From Mesorhizobium sp. (GTDB lineage: Bacteria; Pseudomonadota; Alphaproteobacteria; Rhizobiales; Rhizobiaceae), in NCBI RefSeq assembly GCF_024710845.1, contig NZ_JANJTZ010000010.1, positions 1-64,000 on the forward strand: a DNA stretch of 64,000 nt. Direction: 5' to 3'. This document shows positions 16,779-26,452 of the stretch, in pieces. The first letter of the stretch is position 1, and every line of letters starts with the position of its first letter. The notes beneath the pieces were generated by a model that was given only the letters and a program-made list of their open reading frames with translations, was not told the DNA's origin and ran no database searches. The translations under genes and the position numbers were made by a program.

Positions 16779-18428
16779 ATGACAATGTACAAGAGCAATG
16801 GTGACCGGGTTCCCGATCACATTGTGAAGATGGCGAAATCGGTTCGCGAAGGCGGCATGGACCGGCGCGAATTCCTGGCTCTGGCCAGCGCTTTCGGCGC
16901 TTCGACTGCGCTAGCCTACAGCATGATCGGCCTCGCCGCGCCGACGCCGGCCATGGCGCAGGAGCCCAAGAAGGGCGGCGTCCTCAAGGTCGCGATGTCG
17001 ATCAAGGATCCCAAGGATCCGCGCACGGCCGACTGGTCCGAGATCGCGAACGCCCAGCGCCAGACGCTCGAGCCGCTGGTGAAATATACCCGCGACTTCA
17101 CCTTCGAGCCCTATTTGCTCGCCAGCTGGGACGTGAACGACGACGCGACGGAATATGTCTTCCATTGCCGTCCGAACGTCGCCTGGACCAACGGCGACAC
17201 GTTCAACGCCGACGACGTGATCTTCAACCTGACCCGCTGGGCGGATAAGAAGGCCGAAGGCAACTCGATGCCCGGCCGTCTCGGCACGATCGTCGACGAG
17301 GCCTCCGGCAAGCTGCGCGACGGCGCGGTCACCAAGGTCGACGACATGACCGTCAAGATCACGCTGACCAAGCCCGACATCGCGCTCATCCCGAGCCTGT
17401 GCGACTATCCGGCGCTGGTCGTGCACCGCTCGTTCGACGAAACCGGCGCGAACTTCGCCAAGAACCCGATCGGCACCGGGCCCTTCGAACTCGTTTCGTA
17501 TGATGTCGGCCAGAAGGTGGTCTACAAGCGCCGCGAGAACGGCGCCTGGTGGGGCGGCGATGTCATGCTCGACGGCGTCGAGTTCATCGACTACGGCACC
17601 GATCCGTCGGCGATGGTATCGGCTTTCGAGGCCGGCGAAGTGCACACCAACCACGAGACGACCGCCGACTACGTGAAGATCCTCGAAGGCGTCGGCGCAA
17701 CGACGTCGGAAGTCGTGACCGCATCGACGATCGTGGCGCGCACCAACGTCGCCAACAAGCCGTATGACGACCAGAAGGTACGCAACGCGCTCCAGCTCGC
17801 CGTCGACAACGCGGTCGTGCTGCAGCTCGGCTACGGCAATGCCGGCGTGCCGGCTGAAAACCACCATGTCTGCCAGATCCACCCGGAATACGTGGCGCTG
17901 CCGGCGGTGGCCCGCGACCCGGCCAAGGCAAAGGCCCTGATGGCCGAAGCCGGCCAGGCCGATTTCGAGCACGACCTGATCACGGTCGACGAGGACTGGC
18001 ACAAGAACACCGGCGACGCGATCGCGGCGCAGCTGCGCGAGGCCGGCATCAAGGTCAAGCGCACGGTGCTGCCGGGCTCGACCTTCTGGAACGACTGGAC
18101 CAAGTATCCGTATTCGATGACCAACTGGAACATGCGTCCGCTCGGCGTGCAGGTGATCGCGATCGCCTACCGCACGGGGGAAGCCTGGAACGAGGCGGCC
18201 TATTCGAATCCGGAACTCGACGCCGCGGTCGGCGAGGCGCTCTCGATCGCAGACGCCGAGAAGCGCAAGGTGGTGATGGAGAAGATCGAGAAGATCCTCC
18301 AGGATTCCGGCATCATCATCCAGCCCTACTGGCGCAAGCTCTACAACAGCTCGGTTGCAGCGGTGAAGAACCACGGCATGCACCCGACCTTCGAACACGA
18401 CTTCGGCAAGGTCTGGCTCGACGCCTGA
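16779..18428 (+). CDS. Peptide-type ABC transporter substrate-binding protein (SBP family 5), Tat-exported
   Basis: A 549-residue extracytoplasmic binding protein of the DppA/OppA type. The ATG at 16779 is chosen over one at 16758 because GGGAGAG lies just before it. A ~28-residue extension precedes a twin-arginine signal ([15 protein letters not shown]), with cleavage after PAMA. The family signature is clear: [48 protein letters not shown], and a C-terminal [13 protein letters not shown]. Tat export suggests that it folds or binds its ligand before translocation. It is the first gene of a four-gene importer. A strong hairpin follows, probably so that the binding protein is made in excess. 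The ligand cannot be read from the sequence. Confidence 0.9.
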   Translation: MTMYKSNGDRVPDHIVKMAKSVREGGMDRREFLALASAFGASTALAYSMIGLAAPTPAMAQEPKKGGVLKVAMSIKDPKDPRTADWSEIANAQRQTLEPLVKYTRDFTFEPYLLASWDVNDDATEYVFHCRPNVAWTNGDTFNADDVIFNLTRWADKKAEGNSMPGRLGTIVDEASGKLRDGAVTKVDDMTVKITLTKPDIALIPSLCDYPALVVHRSFDETGANFAKNPIGTGPFELVSYDVGQKVVYKRRENGAWWGGDVMLDGVEFIDYGTDPSAMVSAFEAGEVHTNHETTADYVKILEGVGATTSEVVTASTIVARTNVANKPYDDQKVRNALQLAVDNAVVLQLGYGNAGVPAENHHVCQIHPEYVALPAVARDPAKAKALMAEAGQADFEHDLITVDEDWHKNTGDAIAAQLREAGIKVKRTVLPGSTFWNDWTKYPYSMTNWNMRPLGVQVIAIAYRTGEAWNEAAYSNPELDAAVGEALSIADAEKRKVVMEKIEKILQDSGIIIQPYWRKLYNSSVAAVKNHGMHPTFEHDFGKVWLDA

Positions 18429-18442
18429 TCACACTGGACTTT

Positions 18443-18470
18443 GAGAGGGGCGCTTGCGCCCCTCTCGTTT
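18443..18470 (+). terminator. Stem-loop terminator/attenuator inside the ABC operon
   Basis: GAGAGGGGCGC and GCGCCCCTCTC form a perfect 11-bp inverted repeat (18443-18453 and 18456-18466), followed by GTTT. It stands between the binding-protein gene and the first permease, a common place for partial termination or 3'-end stabilisation. Confidence 0.75.
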
Positions 18471-18515
18471 CAGCGGGTGACTTCGTGACCCCCAACCTCA
18501 ACGGCAGGGGATAGG

Positions 18516-19553
18516 ATGCTTGCATTCATCATCAGGCGGCTCGGCACCATGGTTATCACCATGCTGTGCCTGACCATGGTCGTCTTCTACATGGTCAATC
18601 TCGAGCCGAACCTGAAGAAGCTGTCGATCAGCCAGCTCGACATGCGCTCGTCTGACGAGCACATCGAGCAGTGGCTGGTGAAGAACGGCTTTCGCGAGAA
18701 TTTCTTCGTCCGCTACGGGCAGTGGCTCGGGGTGATGAAGCGCAATCCCGAGATCAATCCGGCCACGAGCAAGTCGGAGCTGCGCTACAAGGCGTGCCAG
18801 CAGCCCAACGAGCCGTACTACGGCGGCATCCTGCAGGGCGATTTCGGCTGCTCGACCAAGTTCAAGACCACCGTCGAAGCGAAGCTGTGGCCGGCGCTTG
18901 GCGCCACCGGCATTCTTATGTTTTGGGTCATGGTGACGATGGTGCCGATTGCGCTCCTGGTGGGCATCTTCGCCGGCATGCGCGAAGGTTCGCGGACGGA
19001 CCGCGGCCTGTCGGTCGCGTCGATCGCGACGACGGCGACGCCCGAATATGTCTCCGGCGTCATCTTCACCGTCATCTTCGCGTCGTGGCTCGGCTGGCTG
19101 AACGGTTCGGCCGCATCGGCGACATCGCAAGGCGTCAATTTCTACAATTTCACCCTGCCGGTGATGACGATGGCGATCTACGGCATCGGCTACATCGCGC
19201 GCATGACCCGCGCCTCGATGGTCGAGGTGATGACGCAGCAATATATCCGCACGGCGCGGCTGAAGGGCCTGAGCTTCTCCTCCGTCGTGATCAAGCACGC
19301 GCTGCGCAACGCGCTGATCGCGCCGTTCACTGTGATCATGCTGCAGTTTCCCTGGCTGCTCACCGGCGTCGTCATCGTCGAGACGATGTTCCGCTACCAG
19401 GGCTTCGGCTTCACGCTGGTCGAGGCGGCGGGCAACAACGACATCGACCTCCTGCTCGGCTGCTCGCTGGTCTCGGTGTTCGTCGTGCTGTTCACCCAGC
19501 TGATCTCCGACATCGGCTACGCATATCTCAATCCGCGCATCCGCGTGCAGTAG
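18516..19553 (+). CDS. Peptide-type ABC transporter permease (DppB-like)
   Basis: A 345-residue inner-membrane protein with about six transmembrane segments. The N-terminal helix MLAFIIRRLGTMVITML is typical of the DppB/OppB family. It is followed by a large periplasmic loop (~30-130) that carries two cysteines and the sequence GDFGCSTKFKTTV. The EAA loop that contacts the ATPase is YIRTARLKGLSFSSVVIKHA, residues ~240-260. ATG start with AGGGGATAGG upstream. It lies 18 bp before the second permease. It forms the channel with the next gene product. Confidence 0.92.
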   Translation: MLAFIIRRLGTMVITMLCLTMVVFYMVNLEPNLKKLSISQLDMRSSDEHIEQWLVKNGFRENFFVRYGQWLGVMKRNPEINPATSKSELRYKACQQPNEPYYGGILQGDFGCSTKFKTTVEAKLWPALGATGILMFWVMVTMVPIALLVGIFAGMREGSRTDRGLSVASIATTATPEYVSGVIFTVIFASWLGWLNGSAASATSQGVNFYNFTLPVMTMAIYGIGYIARMTRASMVEVMTQQYIRTARLKGLSFSSVVIKHALRNALIAPFTVIMLQFPWLLTGVVIVETMFRYQGFGFTLVEAAGNNDIDLLLGCSLVSVFVVLFTQLISDIGYAYLNPRIRVQ

Positions 19554-19571
19554 ACGAAGGGGGCGGCGAGG

Positions 19572-20771
19572 ATGCAGTTCGAGACCATCGGCGGGTTCCA
19601 GGTCCTCTTCGGCGTGATTGCACGCTTCTGGCCGGTGTGGCTGGCCCTGGCGATCGTGCTCAGCGCCAGCTTCGCCTATCGCAAGCGGCTCGGTCTCTAC
19701 GGCGAGCTGTTCACGAACTCTGTCGGTATCGCCGGCGTCACGATCTGCTTCTTCTGGCTGTTCACCGCAATCTTCGCCACGGTCATCGCCCCGTTCGACC
19801 CGCTCAGCCAGGTCGCCGTGATGAAGGACGCGCTGCCCGGGACGGTGGTGCCTAATACGACCGACGTCTACTATTTCGGCGGCGACAAGCTGGCGCGGGA
19901 TGTCTTCTCCCGCATGGTCTATGGCAGCCAGATCGTGCTCGTCATCGCGCCGTTCGCGACGCTGTTCGCGCTGATGGTCGGGATCACGCTCGGCCTGCCG
20001 GCCGGCTATTACGGCGGCAGGATCGACTCGTTCCTGTCGTTCCTGGCCAACCTGGTTCTGGCCTTCCCGGTGATCCTGCTGTTCTACCTGCTGGTGACGC
20101 CGGAGATCCGGACGCTGTCCTTCGACAGCTGGTTCAGCCGGATCACCGGTATCGGAGTTTCGGTGCCACGCGGGCTGGCGGCGTTCTTCTTCCTGTTCCC
20201 GATCGTGTTCCTTTGCACGCTGTTCTGGACGCGGTTCAAGAACCGGCCCGACCGGCTGTGGTTCCAGCTCGGGCTGACGATCCTGATAGGCGGCTGGGTC
20301 TATCTCGGCCTGGTCTTCTCGATCGATCCGCTCGGACTGATCTCGATCGAGCCGTCGACGCTCAACATCTTCGTCGCGGTGGTGTTCGCCTCGTCGCCCG
20401 GCGTGTTCCGCATCGTGCGCGGCCTCGTCATGGACATCAAGACGCGCGACTACGTGGCCGCCGCCCAGACGCGCGGCGAGAGCCCGTGGTACATCATGAT
20501 CTGGGAGATTTTGCCGAACGCCCGCGGGCCACTGATCGTCGATGCCTGCCTGCGCATCGGCTACACCACGATCCTGCTCGGCACGCTCGGCTATTTCGGT
20601 CTGGGGCTGGCGCCGGAGAGCCCTGATTGGGGCACCGCGATCAAGGACGCCTCGCGCCTGCTGCGCTCCTTCGTCCACCCCGCATTGCCGCCGACGATCG
20701 CGCTGATGAGCTTCGTGCTGGGGCTCAACCTGCTGGCGGACGCGCTGCGCGAACAATCGCTGAAGGACTGA
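19572..20771 (+). CDS. Peptide-type ABC transporter permease (DppC-like), long form
   Basis: A 399-residue membrane protein, about 100 residues longer than typical DppC. The extra length is N-terminal (additional hydrophobic segments at ~15-35 and ~52-75) and in an inserted membrane loop around residues 180-250. The core has ARDVFSRMVYGSQIVL and the EAA loop YVAAAQTRGESPWYIMIWEI (residues ~294-313), followed by LGTLGYFGLGLAPESPDWG. Shine-Dalgarno GGCGAGG before the ATG. The long form is seen in a subgroup of alphaproteobacterial importers; its ligand is not established. Confidence 0.9.
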   Translation: MQFETIGGFQVLFGVIARFWPVWLALAIVLSASFAYRKRLGLYGELFTNSVGIAGVTICFFWLFTAIFATVIAPFDPLSQVAVMKDALPGTVVPNTTDVYYFGGDKLARDVFSRMVYGSQIVLVIAPFATLFALMVGITLGLPAGYYGGRIDSFLSFLANLVLAFPVILLFYLLVTPEIRTLSFDSWFSRITGIGVSVPRGLAAFFFLFPIVFLCTLFWTRFKNRPDRLWFQLGLTILIGGWVYLGLVFSIDPLGLISIEPSTLNIFVAVVFASSPGVFRIVRGLVMDIKTRDYVAAAQTRGESPWYIMIWEILPNARGPLIVDACLRIGYTTILLGTLGYFGLGLAPESPDWGTAIKDASRLLRSFVHPALPPTIALMSFVLGLNLLADALREQSLKD

Positions 20772-20781
20772 GAGGCAGACG

Positions 20782-22896
20782 ATGAACGAAGCCGTCAAAG
20801 CCACGACCGTCGCGGGCGCCCAGCCGATCATCGAGATCGAGAACCTGTCGATCTCCTTCTTCACCAAGCGCGGCGAGATTCCCGCCGTGATGGACTTCTC
20901 CTGCACGGTGATGCCAGGCGAGGCGATGGGGATCGTCGGCGAAAGCGGCTGCGGCAAGTCGACCGTCTCGCTCGGCATCATGCGTGACCTGTCTAATGTC
21001 GGAAAGATCGTCGGCGGCCGGATCAAGTTCCAGGGCCGCGACATGGGCGACATGTCCGACGAGGAGCTTCGCCAGATCCGCGGCAACAAGATCGCGATGA
21101 TCTACCAGGAGCCGATGGCCTCGCTGAACCCGGCGATGAAGGTCGGCCAGCAGCTGATGGAAGTGCCTATCATCCACGAGAAGGTGTCTAAGGAAGAAGC
21201 GCGCGAGCGGTCGCTGGCGATGCTGAAGGCGGTGCGGCTTCCCGACCCGCCGCGGATGATGAACTCCTATCCGCACCAGTTGTCCGGCGGCCAGCAGCAG
21301 CGCATCGTCATCGCCATGGCGCTGCTGTCGAAGCCGGCGCTGCTGCTGCTCGACGAGCCGACGACGGCGCTCGACGTGACGGTCGAGGCCGGCATCGTCG
21401 AGCTGGTAAAGGGGCTCGGCAAGGAATTCGGCACGTCGATGATCTTCGTGTCGCACAATCTCGGGCTGATCCTCGAGACCTGCGACCGGATCACGGTGAT
21501 GTATTCCGGCGAGGCGGTCGAGACCGGCAAGATCAAGGACGTGTTCGACCGGATGCGGCATCCCTATACGCAGGGGCTGTTCCGCTCGATCCCGCTGCCC
21601 GGCGCCGACAAGAACTCGCGGCCGCTGGTGGCGATCCCCGGCCAGCTGCCGCTGCCGCACGAGCGGCCGAAGGGCTGCAATTTCGGGCCGCGCTGCCACC
21701 ACTTCGTCGAGGGCCTGTGCAACGCCGCCGAGATACCGATGATCGCGGTCGCGGGCCACGAGAACCATTTCAGCCGCTGCGTGCGCTTCAACGAGATCGA
21801 CTGGAGCGCGCTGCCGCCCAACGCGACGACGGCGAAGGAACCGGTGAAGCCGGGCGCGCCGATGCTGAGGATCGAGGAGCTCAAGAAATACTACAAGGTC
21901 TCCGCCAACGAGATCTTCGGCGGCGCGGAATCCCGCACGGTCAAGGCCAACGAGACGATCTCCTTCATGGCCCGCGAGAGCGAGACGGTGGCGATCGTCG
22001 GCGAGTCAGGCTGCGGCAAGTCGACCCTCGCCAAGATCCTCCTCGGGCTGGAGACTGCGACGGAAGGCGGCGTGACGCTCGGCAACCGGCAGATCGCCAA
22101 CACGTCGATCGAGAAGCGCGACGTCGAGACCATCTCGTCGATCCAGATGGTGTTCCAGAACCCGTTCGATACGCTCAATCCCAGCCATTCCGTCGGCTCG
22201 CAGATCATCCGCACGCTGGAGAAGTTCGGCGTCGGCAAGACTGTGGCGGAGCGGCGGTCGCGGATGCTGGAGCTTCTCGACCTGGTCAAGCTTCCCCGCG
22301 CGTTCGAGACGCGCATGCCGCGCCAGCTCTCCGGCGGGCAGAAGCAGCGCATTGGCGTGGCGCGGGCCTTTGCCGGGATGGCGAAGGTGGTGGTGGCGGA
22401 CGAACCTGTGTCGGCGCTCGACGTGTCGGTGCAGGCGGCGGTGACCGAACTGCTGATGGACATCCAGCGCAAGAACAAGACGACGATGCTGTTCATCAGC
22501 CACGATCTGTCGGTGGTGCGCTACATCGCCGACCGCGTGGTGGTCATGTATCTCGGCCATATCGTGGAGCAGGGGACGACGGACCAGATCTTCCAGCCGC
22601 CCTATCACCCGTATACCGAGGCGCTGCTCTCCGCGATCCCGATCGCGGATACGAGCGTGATCAAGAAGCATGTCGTGCTGGAGGGCGACATCCCGTCGGC
22701 GATGAACCCGCCGTCCGGCTGCCCGTTCCAGACCCGCTGCAACTACAAGAAGCTGGTGCCGGGCGGCCTGTGCGAGCGCGAGGTGCCGCCTGTGCGCGAC
22801 CTCGGCAACGGCCACCAGGTGAAATGCCACCTGTCGCAGGAAGTCTTCGACGGGATGGAGAACGTGATCTCGTTCGCCAAGGACGCGCCGAACTGA
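20782..22896 (+). CDS. Fused double ATPase of the peptide ABC transporter (DppD-DppF type)
   Basis: A 704-residue cytoplasmic protein with two complete ABC domains. Domain 1 has Walker A GESGCGKST (residue ~53), signature LSGGQQQR and Walker B LLLLDEPTTALD. Domain 2 has Walker A GESGCGKST (~410), signature LSGGQKQR and Walker B VVADEPVSALD. Each half ends in an oligopeptide-ATPase C-terminal domain with a cysteine cluster (CNFGPRCHHFVEGLC and CPFQTRCNYKKLVPGGLC). In Dpp/Opp ATPases such clusters can bind an iron-sulphur centre. It starts 10 bp after the permease, so one polypeptide probably serves both permeases. Confidence 0.93.
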   Translation: MNEAVKATTVAGAQPIIEIENLSISFFTKRGEIPAVMDFSCTVMPGEAMGIVGESGCGKSTVSLGIMRDLSNVGKIVGGRIKFQGRDMGDMSDEELRQIRGNKIAMIYQEPMASLNPAMKVGQQLMEVPIIHEKVSKEEARERSLAMLKAVRLPDPPRMMNSYPHQLSGGQQQRIVIAMALLSKPALLLLDEPTTALDVTVEAGIVELVKGLGKEFGTSMIFVSHNLGLILETCDRITVMYSGEAVETGKIKDVFDRMRHPYTQGLFRSIPLPGADKNSRPLVAIPGQLPLPHERPKGCNFGPRCHHFVEGLCNAAEIPMIAVAGHENHFSRCVRFNEIDWSALPPNATTAKEPVKPGAPMLRIEELKKYYKVSANEIFGGAESRTVKANETISFMARESETVAIVGESGCGKSTLAKILLGLETATEGGVTLGNRQIANTSIEKRDVETISSIQMVFQNPFDTLNPSHSVGSQIIRTLEKFGVGKTVAERRSRMLELLDLVKLPRAFETRMPRQLSGGQKQRIGVARAFAGMAKVVVADEPVSALDVSVQAAVTELLMDIQRKNKTTMLFISHDLSVVRYIADRVVVMYLGHIVEQGTTDQIFQPPYHPYTEALLSAIPIADTSVIKKHVVLEGDIPSAMNPPSGCPFQTRCNYKKLVPGGLCEREVPPVRDLGNGHQVKCHLSQEVFDGMENVISFAKDAPN

Positions 22897-22900
22897 GGGA

Positions 22901-23491
22901 TCAGCGGCAGGACTGGAGCTGACGCTCGTATCTGATCGCCATCTCGGCCGTGTCGCGCGCCGTCTGTTTGAGACCGGCGTTCGAGCGCCAGGTTCCTTTG
23001 CCGAAGGCCGACCAGCCGGAATAGTAGGCCAGGTAGAGGCTGTAGGCATCGTTGGGCGCGACGCCGTAGGTGGCGACCGTCTTGCCGTGGAACCAGCCGA
23101 CGAAGTCGACCGCGTCGTCGAAATCGTCGCGGCTCGAGGAAAAGCCGCCGCGCTCGCGCTTGTACTGGTCCCAAGTGCCGTCGAGCGCCTGCGCGTAGCC
23201 ATAGGCGCTCGATTGGCGCTTCCAGGGAATGAAGCCCAGAAGCTGCGTCCGCGGCGGCCGTGCGTTCGACTTGAAGCCGGACTCCTTGCGGATGGTCGCC
23301 AGCAGGATCGCCATCGGTATGCCGTGCCGGCGCTCGGCCTTCTTGGCGGATCGCTGCCAGCTCGAGAGCCAGCCGTCCTGTTGTTCGAGCACGGCGCAGA
23401 CATCGTTGATGTTGCTCGGCTGCGTGGCACAGCCGGCCAGGCCAACCGACAGGACGATGAAGACAACTTTATTCAAATGCCCGCGAACCAT
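22901..23491 (-). CDS. Lytic-transglycosylase-like lipoprotein
   Basis: A 196-residue protein with an N-terminal signal and the lipobox LAGC (cysteine at ~21), so it is probably a lipoprotein. The SLT-type fold is indicated by MAILLATIRKESGF (catalytic Glu in the ES motif, residue ~70), then AYGYAQALDGTWDQYK, and a YLAYYSGW segment near the C-terminus. It would cleave glycan strands in peptidoglycan by forming anhydro-muramyl ends. It converges on the ABC operon with only four bases between stops. Its own promoter lies in the gap shared with preT. At ~190 residues it resembles the rhizobial stand-alone SLT-domain lipoproteins rather than the large Slt70 enzymes. Confidence 0.85.
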   Translation of the reverse strand: MVRGHLNKVVFIVLSVGLAGCATQPSNINDVCAVLEQQDGWLSSWQRSAKKAERRHGIPMAILLATIRKESGFKSNARPPRTQLLGFIPWKRQSSAYGYAQALDGTWDQYKRERGGFSSSRDDFDDAVDFVGWFHGKTVATYGVAPNDAYSLYLAYYSGWSAFGKGTWRSNAGLKQTARDTAEMAIRYERQLQSCR

Positions 23492-23625
23492 AGCGCATTA
23501 ATGCCGCGGACTGGTGAATCGCCGGTTTGCAAGCATCCTTAACGGAACCCTAACGCGGCCCCGGCGAAAATATGAGACTCATTGTCAAGTTTATTTGCAG
23601 GAAAATCAATGCGTTGATCGATTTT

Positions 23626-23641
23626 TTGACCGATTGATAAA
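23626..23641 (+). promoter_or_regulatory. Possible RutR-box-like operator upstream of preT
   Basis: TTGACCGATTGATAAA matches the published RutR consensus TTGACCAnnTGGTCAA at 11 of 14 defined positions, 54 bp before preT. It lies in a locally AT-rich stretch that could hold the promoter. It is weak by itself; its value comes from the second site at 31228. Confidence 0.35.
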
Positions 23642-23694
23642 ACTTCTTCCTGTGCTAGCATTTGCCCAACAAACAACAATGGGGAACTGCTGAG

Positions 23695-25062
23695 ATGGCC
23701 ACAGGCCAGTTGAAGGACGGGATCGTCGCGGGCCGGCTCGCGCCCTCCCAATATGCCGACAATTTTTCCGACCTGCATCCGCCGCTCGATCACCACGAGG
23801 CGCTGGTCGAGTCGGACCGCTGCTATTTCTGCTACGACGCGCCCTGCATGCAGGCGTGTCCGACCTCGATCGACATCCCGCTGTTCATCCGCCAGATCTC
23901 GACCGGAAATCCGCTGGGATCGGCCAAGACCATCTTCGATCAGAACATCCTGGGCGGCATGTGCGCGCGGGTCTGCCCGACCGAGACGCTGTGCGAGGAA
24001 GCGTGCGTGCGCGAGACCGCCGAAGGCAAGCCGGTGCAGATCGGCCGGCTGCAGCGCTACGCGACAGACGTGGCGATGGCGCAGGGCAAGCAGTTCTACA
24101 CGCGCGCTCCTTCGACCGGGAAGAAGGTCGCCGTCGTCGGCGCCGGCCCGGCAGGACTTGCGGCGGCGCACCGGCTGGCGACCAAGGGTCACGAGGTGAC
24201 GATCCTGGAGGCGAAACCGAAAGCGGGCGGCCTCAACGAATACGGCATCGCTGCCTACAAGAGCGTCGACGGCTTTGCCCAGGCGGAGGTGGACTACGTG
24301 ACGGCCGTCGGCGGCATCGCCATCCAGAACGGCATGGCGCTGGGTCGCGACTATCATCTGGCCGACCTGACGGCTGCCTACGACGCGGTGTTTCTCGGCA
24401 TGGGCCTCGGCGGCGTCAATGCGCTGCGGGCCGAAGGCGAGGCGGCTGCGGGCGTCGACAATGCGGTCGAATTCATCGCCGAGCTGCGCCAGGCCTCCGA
24501 TCTGTCCAGCCTGCCGGTTGGACGGCGCGTGGTCGTGATCGGCGGCGGCATGACGGCGATCGACGCGGCGGTGCAGTCGAAGCTCCTCGGCGCCGAGGAG
24601 GTGACGATCGCCTATCGTCGCGGCAAGGAACAGATGAACGCCTCGGAGTTCGAGCAGGACCTGGCGGCGGCGAACGGCGTCACCATTCGCCACTGGCTTC
24701 AGCCCAAACGGGTGCTCGCCGAAGCCGGCAGGGTGACCGGCATCGAGCTCGAATACACCACAGAAAGCGACGGCAAGCTCTCCGGAACGGGCGAGACGGT
24801 GGTGCTTGCCGCCGACCAGGTGTTCAAGGCGATCGGCCAGAGTTTCGATGCTTCACCGCTGAACGGATCGGGGGCGACGATCGCGATGGACAGAGGCCGC
24901 ATCGCCGTGGATGCCGAAGGCCGCACGTCGAACCCGAAGGTCTGGGCCGGCGGCGACTGCGTCGCCGACGCGCGCGAGGATCTGACGGTCGCGGCGGTCG
25001 CGGCGGGCCGGGATGCGGCGGAGAGCATTCACCGGGCACTCACCTCGAACGGGAGGGCATGA
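23695..25062 (+). CDS. preT: NAD-dependent dihydropyrimidine dehydrogenase subunit PreT
   Basis: A 455-residue flavoprotein that supplies electrons from NAD(P)H to PreA for reduction of uracil or thymine to the 5,6-dihydro forms. The ATG at 23695 (GGGGAAC about ten bases upstream) is preferred to upstream non-ATG codons. The N-terminal Fe-S region has CYFCYDAPCMQACPT and GMCARVCPTETLCEEACV (residues ~40-115), as in the GltD/DPD N-terminal domain. FAD binding: VAVVGAGPAGLAAAHRLA (~145). NAD(P)H binding: VVVIGGGMTAIDAA (~280). A second FAD motif is near the C-terminus (WAGGDCV). Its stop overlaps the preA ATG region, so the two subunits are translationally coupled. Confidence 0.95.
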   Translation: MATGQLKDGIVAGRLAPSQYADNFSDLHPPLDHHEALVESDRCYFCYDAPCMQACPTSIDIPLFIRQISTGNPLGSAKTIFDQNILGGMCARVCPTETLCEEACVRETAEGKPVQIGRLQRYATDVAMAQGKQFYTRAPSTGKKVAVVGAGPAGLAAAHRLATKGHEVTILEAKPKAGGLNEYGIAAYKSVDGFAQAEVDYVTAVGGIAIQNGMALGRDYHLADLTAAYDAVFLGMGLGGVNALRAEGEAAAGVDNAVEFIAELRQASDLSSLPVGRRVVVIGGGMTAIDAAVQSKLLGAEEVTIAYRRGKEQMNASEFEQDLAAANGVTIRHWLQPKRVLAEAGRVTGIELEYTTESDGKLSGTGETVVLAADQVFKAIGQSFDASPLNGSGATIAMDRGRIAVDAEGRTSNPKVWAGGDCVADAREDLTVAAVAAGRDAAESIHRALTSNGRA

Positions 25063-25064
25063 GC

Positions 25065-26378
25065 ATGGCTGACATCCGCAACAACTTCGTAGGCATCAAG
25101 AGCCCGAATCCGTTCTGGCTGGCCTCGGCGCCGCCGACTGACAAGGCCTATAACGTCATCCGCGCCTTCAAGGCGGGCTGGGGCGGCGTGGTGTGGAAGA
25201 CCCTGGGCGAGGAAGGCCCGCCGGTCGTCAACGTCAACGGCCCGCGCTATGGCGCGATCTGGGGTGCGGACCGCCGGCTGCTCGGCCTCAACAATATCGA
25301 ACTGATCACCGACCGTCCGCTGCAGATCAACCTGCAGGAGATGAAGCAGGTCAAGATGGACTGGCCGGACCGGGCGCTGGTCGCCTCGATCATGGTGCCT
25401 TGCGAGGAACATGCGTGGAAGGCGATCCTGCCGCTGGTCGAGGAGACCGGCGCCGACGGCATCGAGCTGAACTTCGGCTGCCCCCACGGCATGTCGGAGC
25501 GCGGCATGGGCGCCGCCGTCGGGCAGGTGCCCGAGTATATCGAAATGGTTGTGCGCTGGTGCAAGCAGTATACGCGCATGCCGGTGATCACCAAGCTGAC
25601 GCCGAATATCACCGACATCCGCAAGCCCGCGCGGGCGGCGCACGCCGGCGGCACGGACGCCGTCTCTTTGATCAACACGATCAACTCTATCACCGGCGTC
25701 AATCTCGATACGTTCTCGCCCGAGCCGATGATCGACGGCAAGGGCACACATGGCGGCTACTGCGGCCCGGCGGTGAAGCCGATCGCCATGAACATGGTGG
25801 CCGAGATCGCGCGCGACGCGGAAACCCGCGGCCTGCCGATCTCGGGCATCGGCGGCATCACCACCTGGCGCGACGCCGCCGAGTTCATGGCGCTCGGCGC
25901 CGGCAATGTGCAGGTCTGCACCGCGGCGATGACCTACGGCTTCAAGATCGTGCAGGAGATGATCGCCGGCCTGGAAAACTGGATGGACGAGAAGGGCCAT
26001 CGCTCGCTCGACGACATCATCGGCCGCGCCACGCCCAACGTCACCGACTGGCAGTTCCTCAACCTCAACTACATCGCCAAGGCGCGCATCGACCAGGACG
26101 CCTGCATCAAGTGCGGACGCTGCCACATCGCCTGCGAGGACACCTCGCACCAGGCGATCACCTCGATGGTCGACGGCAAGCGCCATTTCGAGGTGATGGA
26201 GGACGAGTGCGTCGGCTGCAATCTCTGCGTCAATGTCTGCCCGGTGGAAGGCTGCATCACGATGGAGCCGCTGGCGGCGGGCGTGCTCGACCAGCGCACC
26301 GGCAAGACCGTCCAGCCGACCTACGCGAACTGGACGACGCATCCGAACAACCCGATGGCAAAGGTGGCCGCAGAGTAG
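25065..26378 (+). CDS. preA: NAD-dependent dihydropyrimidine dehydrogenase subunit PreA
   Basis: A 437-residue FMN- and Fe-S-containing catalytic subunit. The ATG at 25065 is preferred to the one at 25059 because the GGGAGG at 25051-25056 is then eight bases away. The TIM-barrel dihydroorotate-dehydrogenase-like domain has NPFWLASAPPTDKAYN near the N-terminus, ELNFGCPHGMSERGMG with the catalytic cysteine loop, and VSLINTINSI. The C-terminal ~100 residues carry two 4Fe-4S motifs, CIKCGRCHIACEDTSHQAI and CVGCNLCVNVCPVEGCI. This is the first step of reductive pyrimidine degradation. hydA and the ureidopropionase for the next steps lie further downstream. Confidence 0.95.
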   Translation: MADIRNNFVGIKSPNPFWLASAPPTDKAYNVIRAFKAGWGGVVWKTLGEEGPPVVNVNGPRYGAIWGADRRLLGLNNIELITDRPLQINLQEMKQVKMDWPDRALVASIMVPCEEHAWKAILPLVEETGADGIELNFGCPHGMSERGMGAAVGQVPEYIEMVVRWCKQYTRMPVITKLTPNITDIRKPARAAHAGGTDAVSLINTINSITGVNLDTFSPEPMIDGKGTHGGYCGPAVKPIAMNMVAEIARDAETRGLPISGIGGITTWRDAAEFMALGAGNVQVCTAAMTYGFKIVQEMIAGLENWMDEKGHRSLDDIIGRATPNVTDWQFLNLNYIAKARIDQDACIKCGRCHIACEDTSHQAITSMVDGKRHFEVMEDECVGCNLCVNVCPVEGCITMEPLAAGVLDQRTGKTVQPTYANWTTHPNNPMAKVAAE

Positions 26379-26399
26379 GCGGCGGAGTCTCGTTCGCCG

Positions 26400-26438
26400 G
26401 TGTCGCCGCGATCTCCTCCTCGCGGCGACACTTTTCTT
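26400..26438. terminator. Rho-independent terminator after preTA
   Basis: GTGTCGCCGCG (26400-26410) pairs perfectly with CGCGGCGACAC (26421-26431) across a 10-nt loop and is followed by TTTTCTT. It ends preTA and, read from the other strand, also lies just beyond the convergent GST gene. Confidence 0.85.
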
Positions 26439-26452
26439 CCGAGGCGCAACCG

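Noticed and set aside
18498-21089. 863-residue open frame opposite the two permeases and the ATPase
   Set aside because: The permeases and ATPase on the + strand have full family motifs; the antisense product is a charged low-complexity sequence without any motif.
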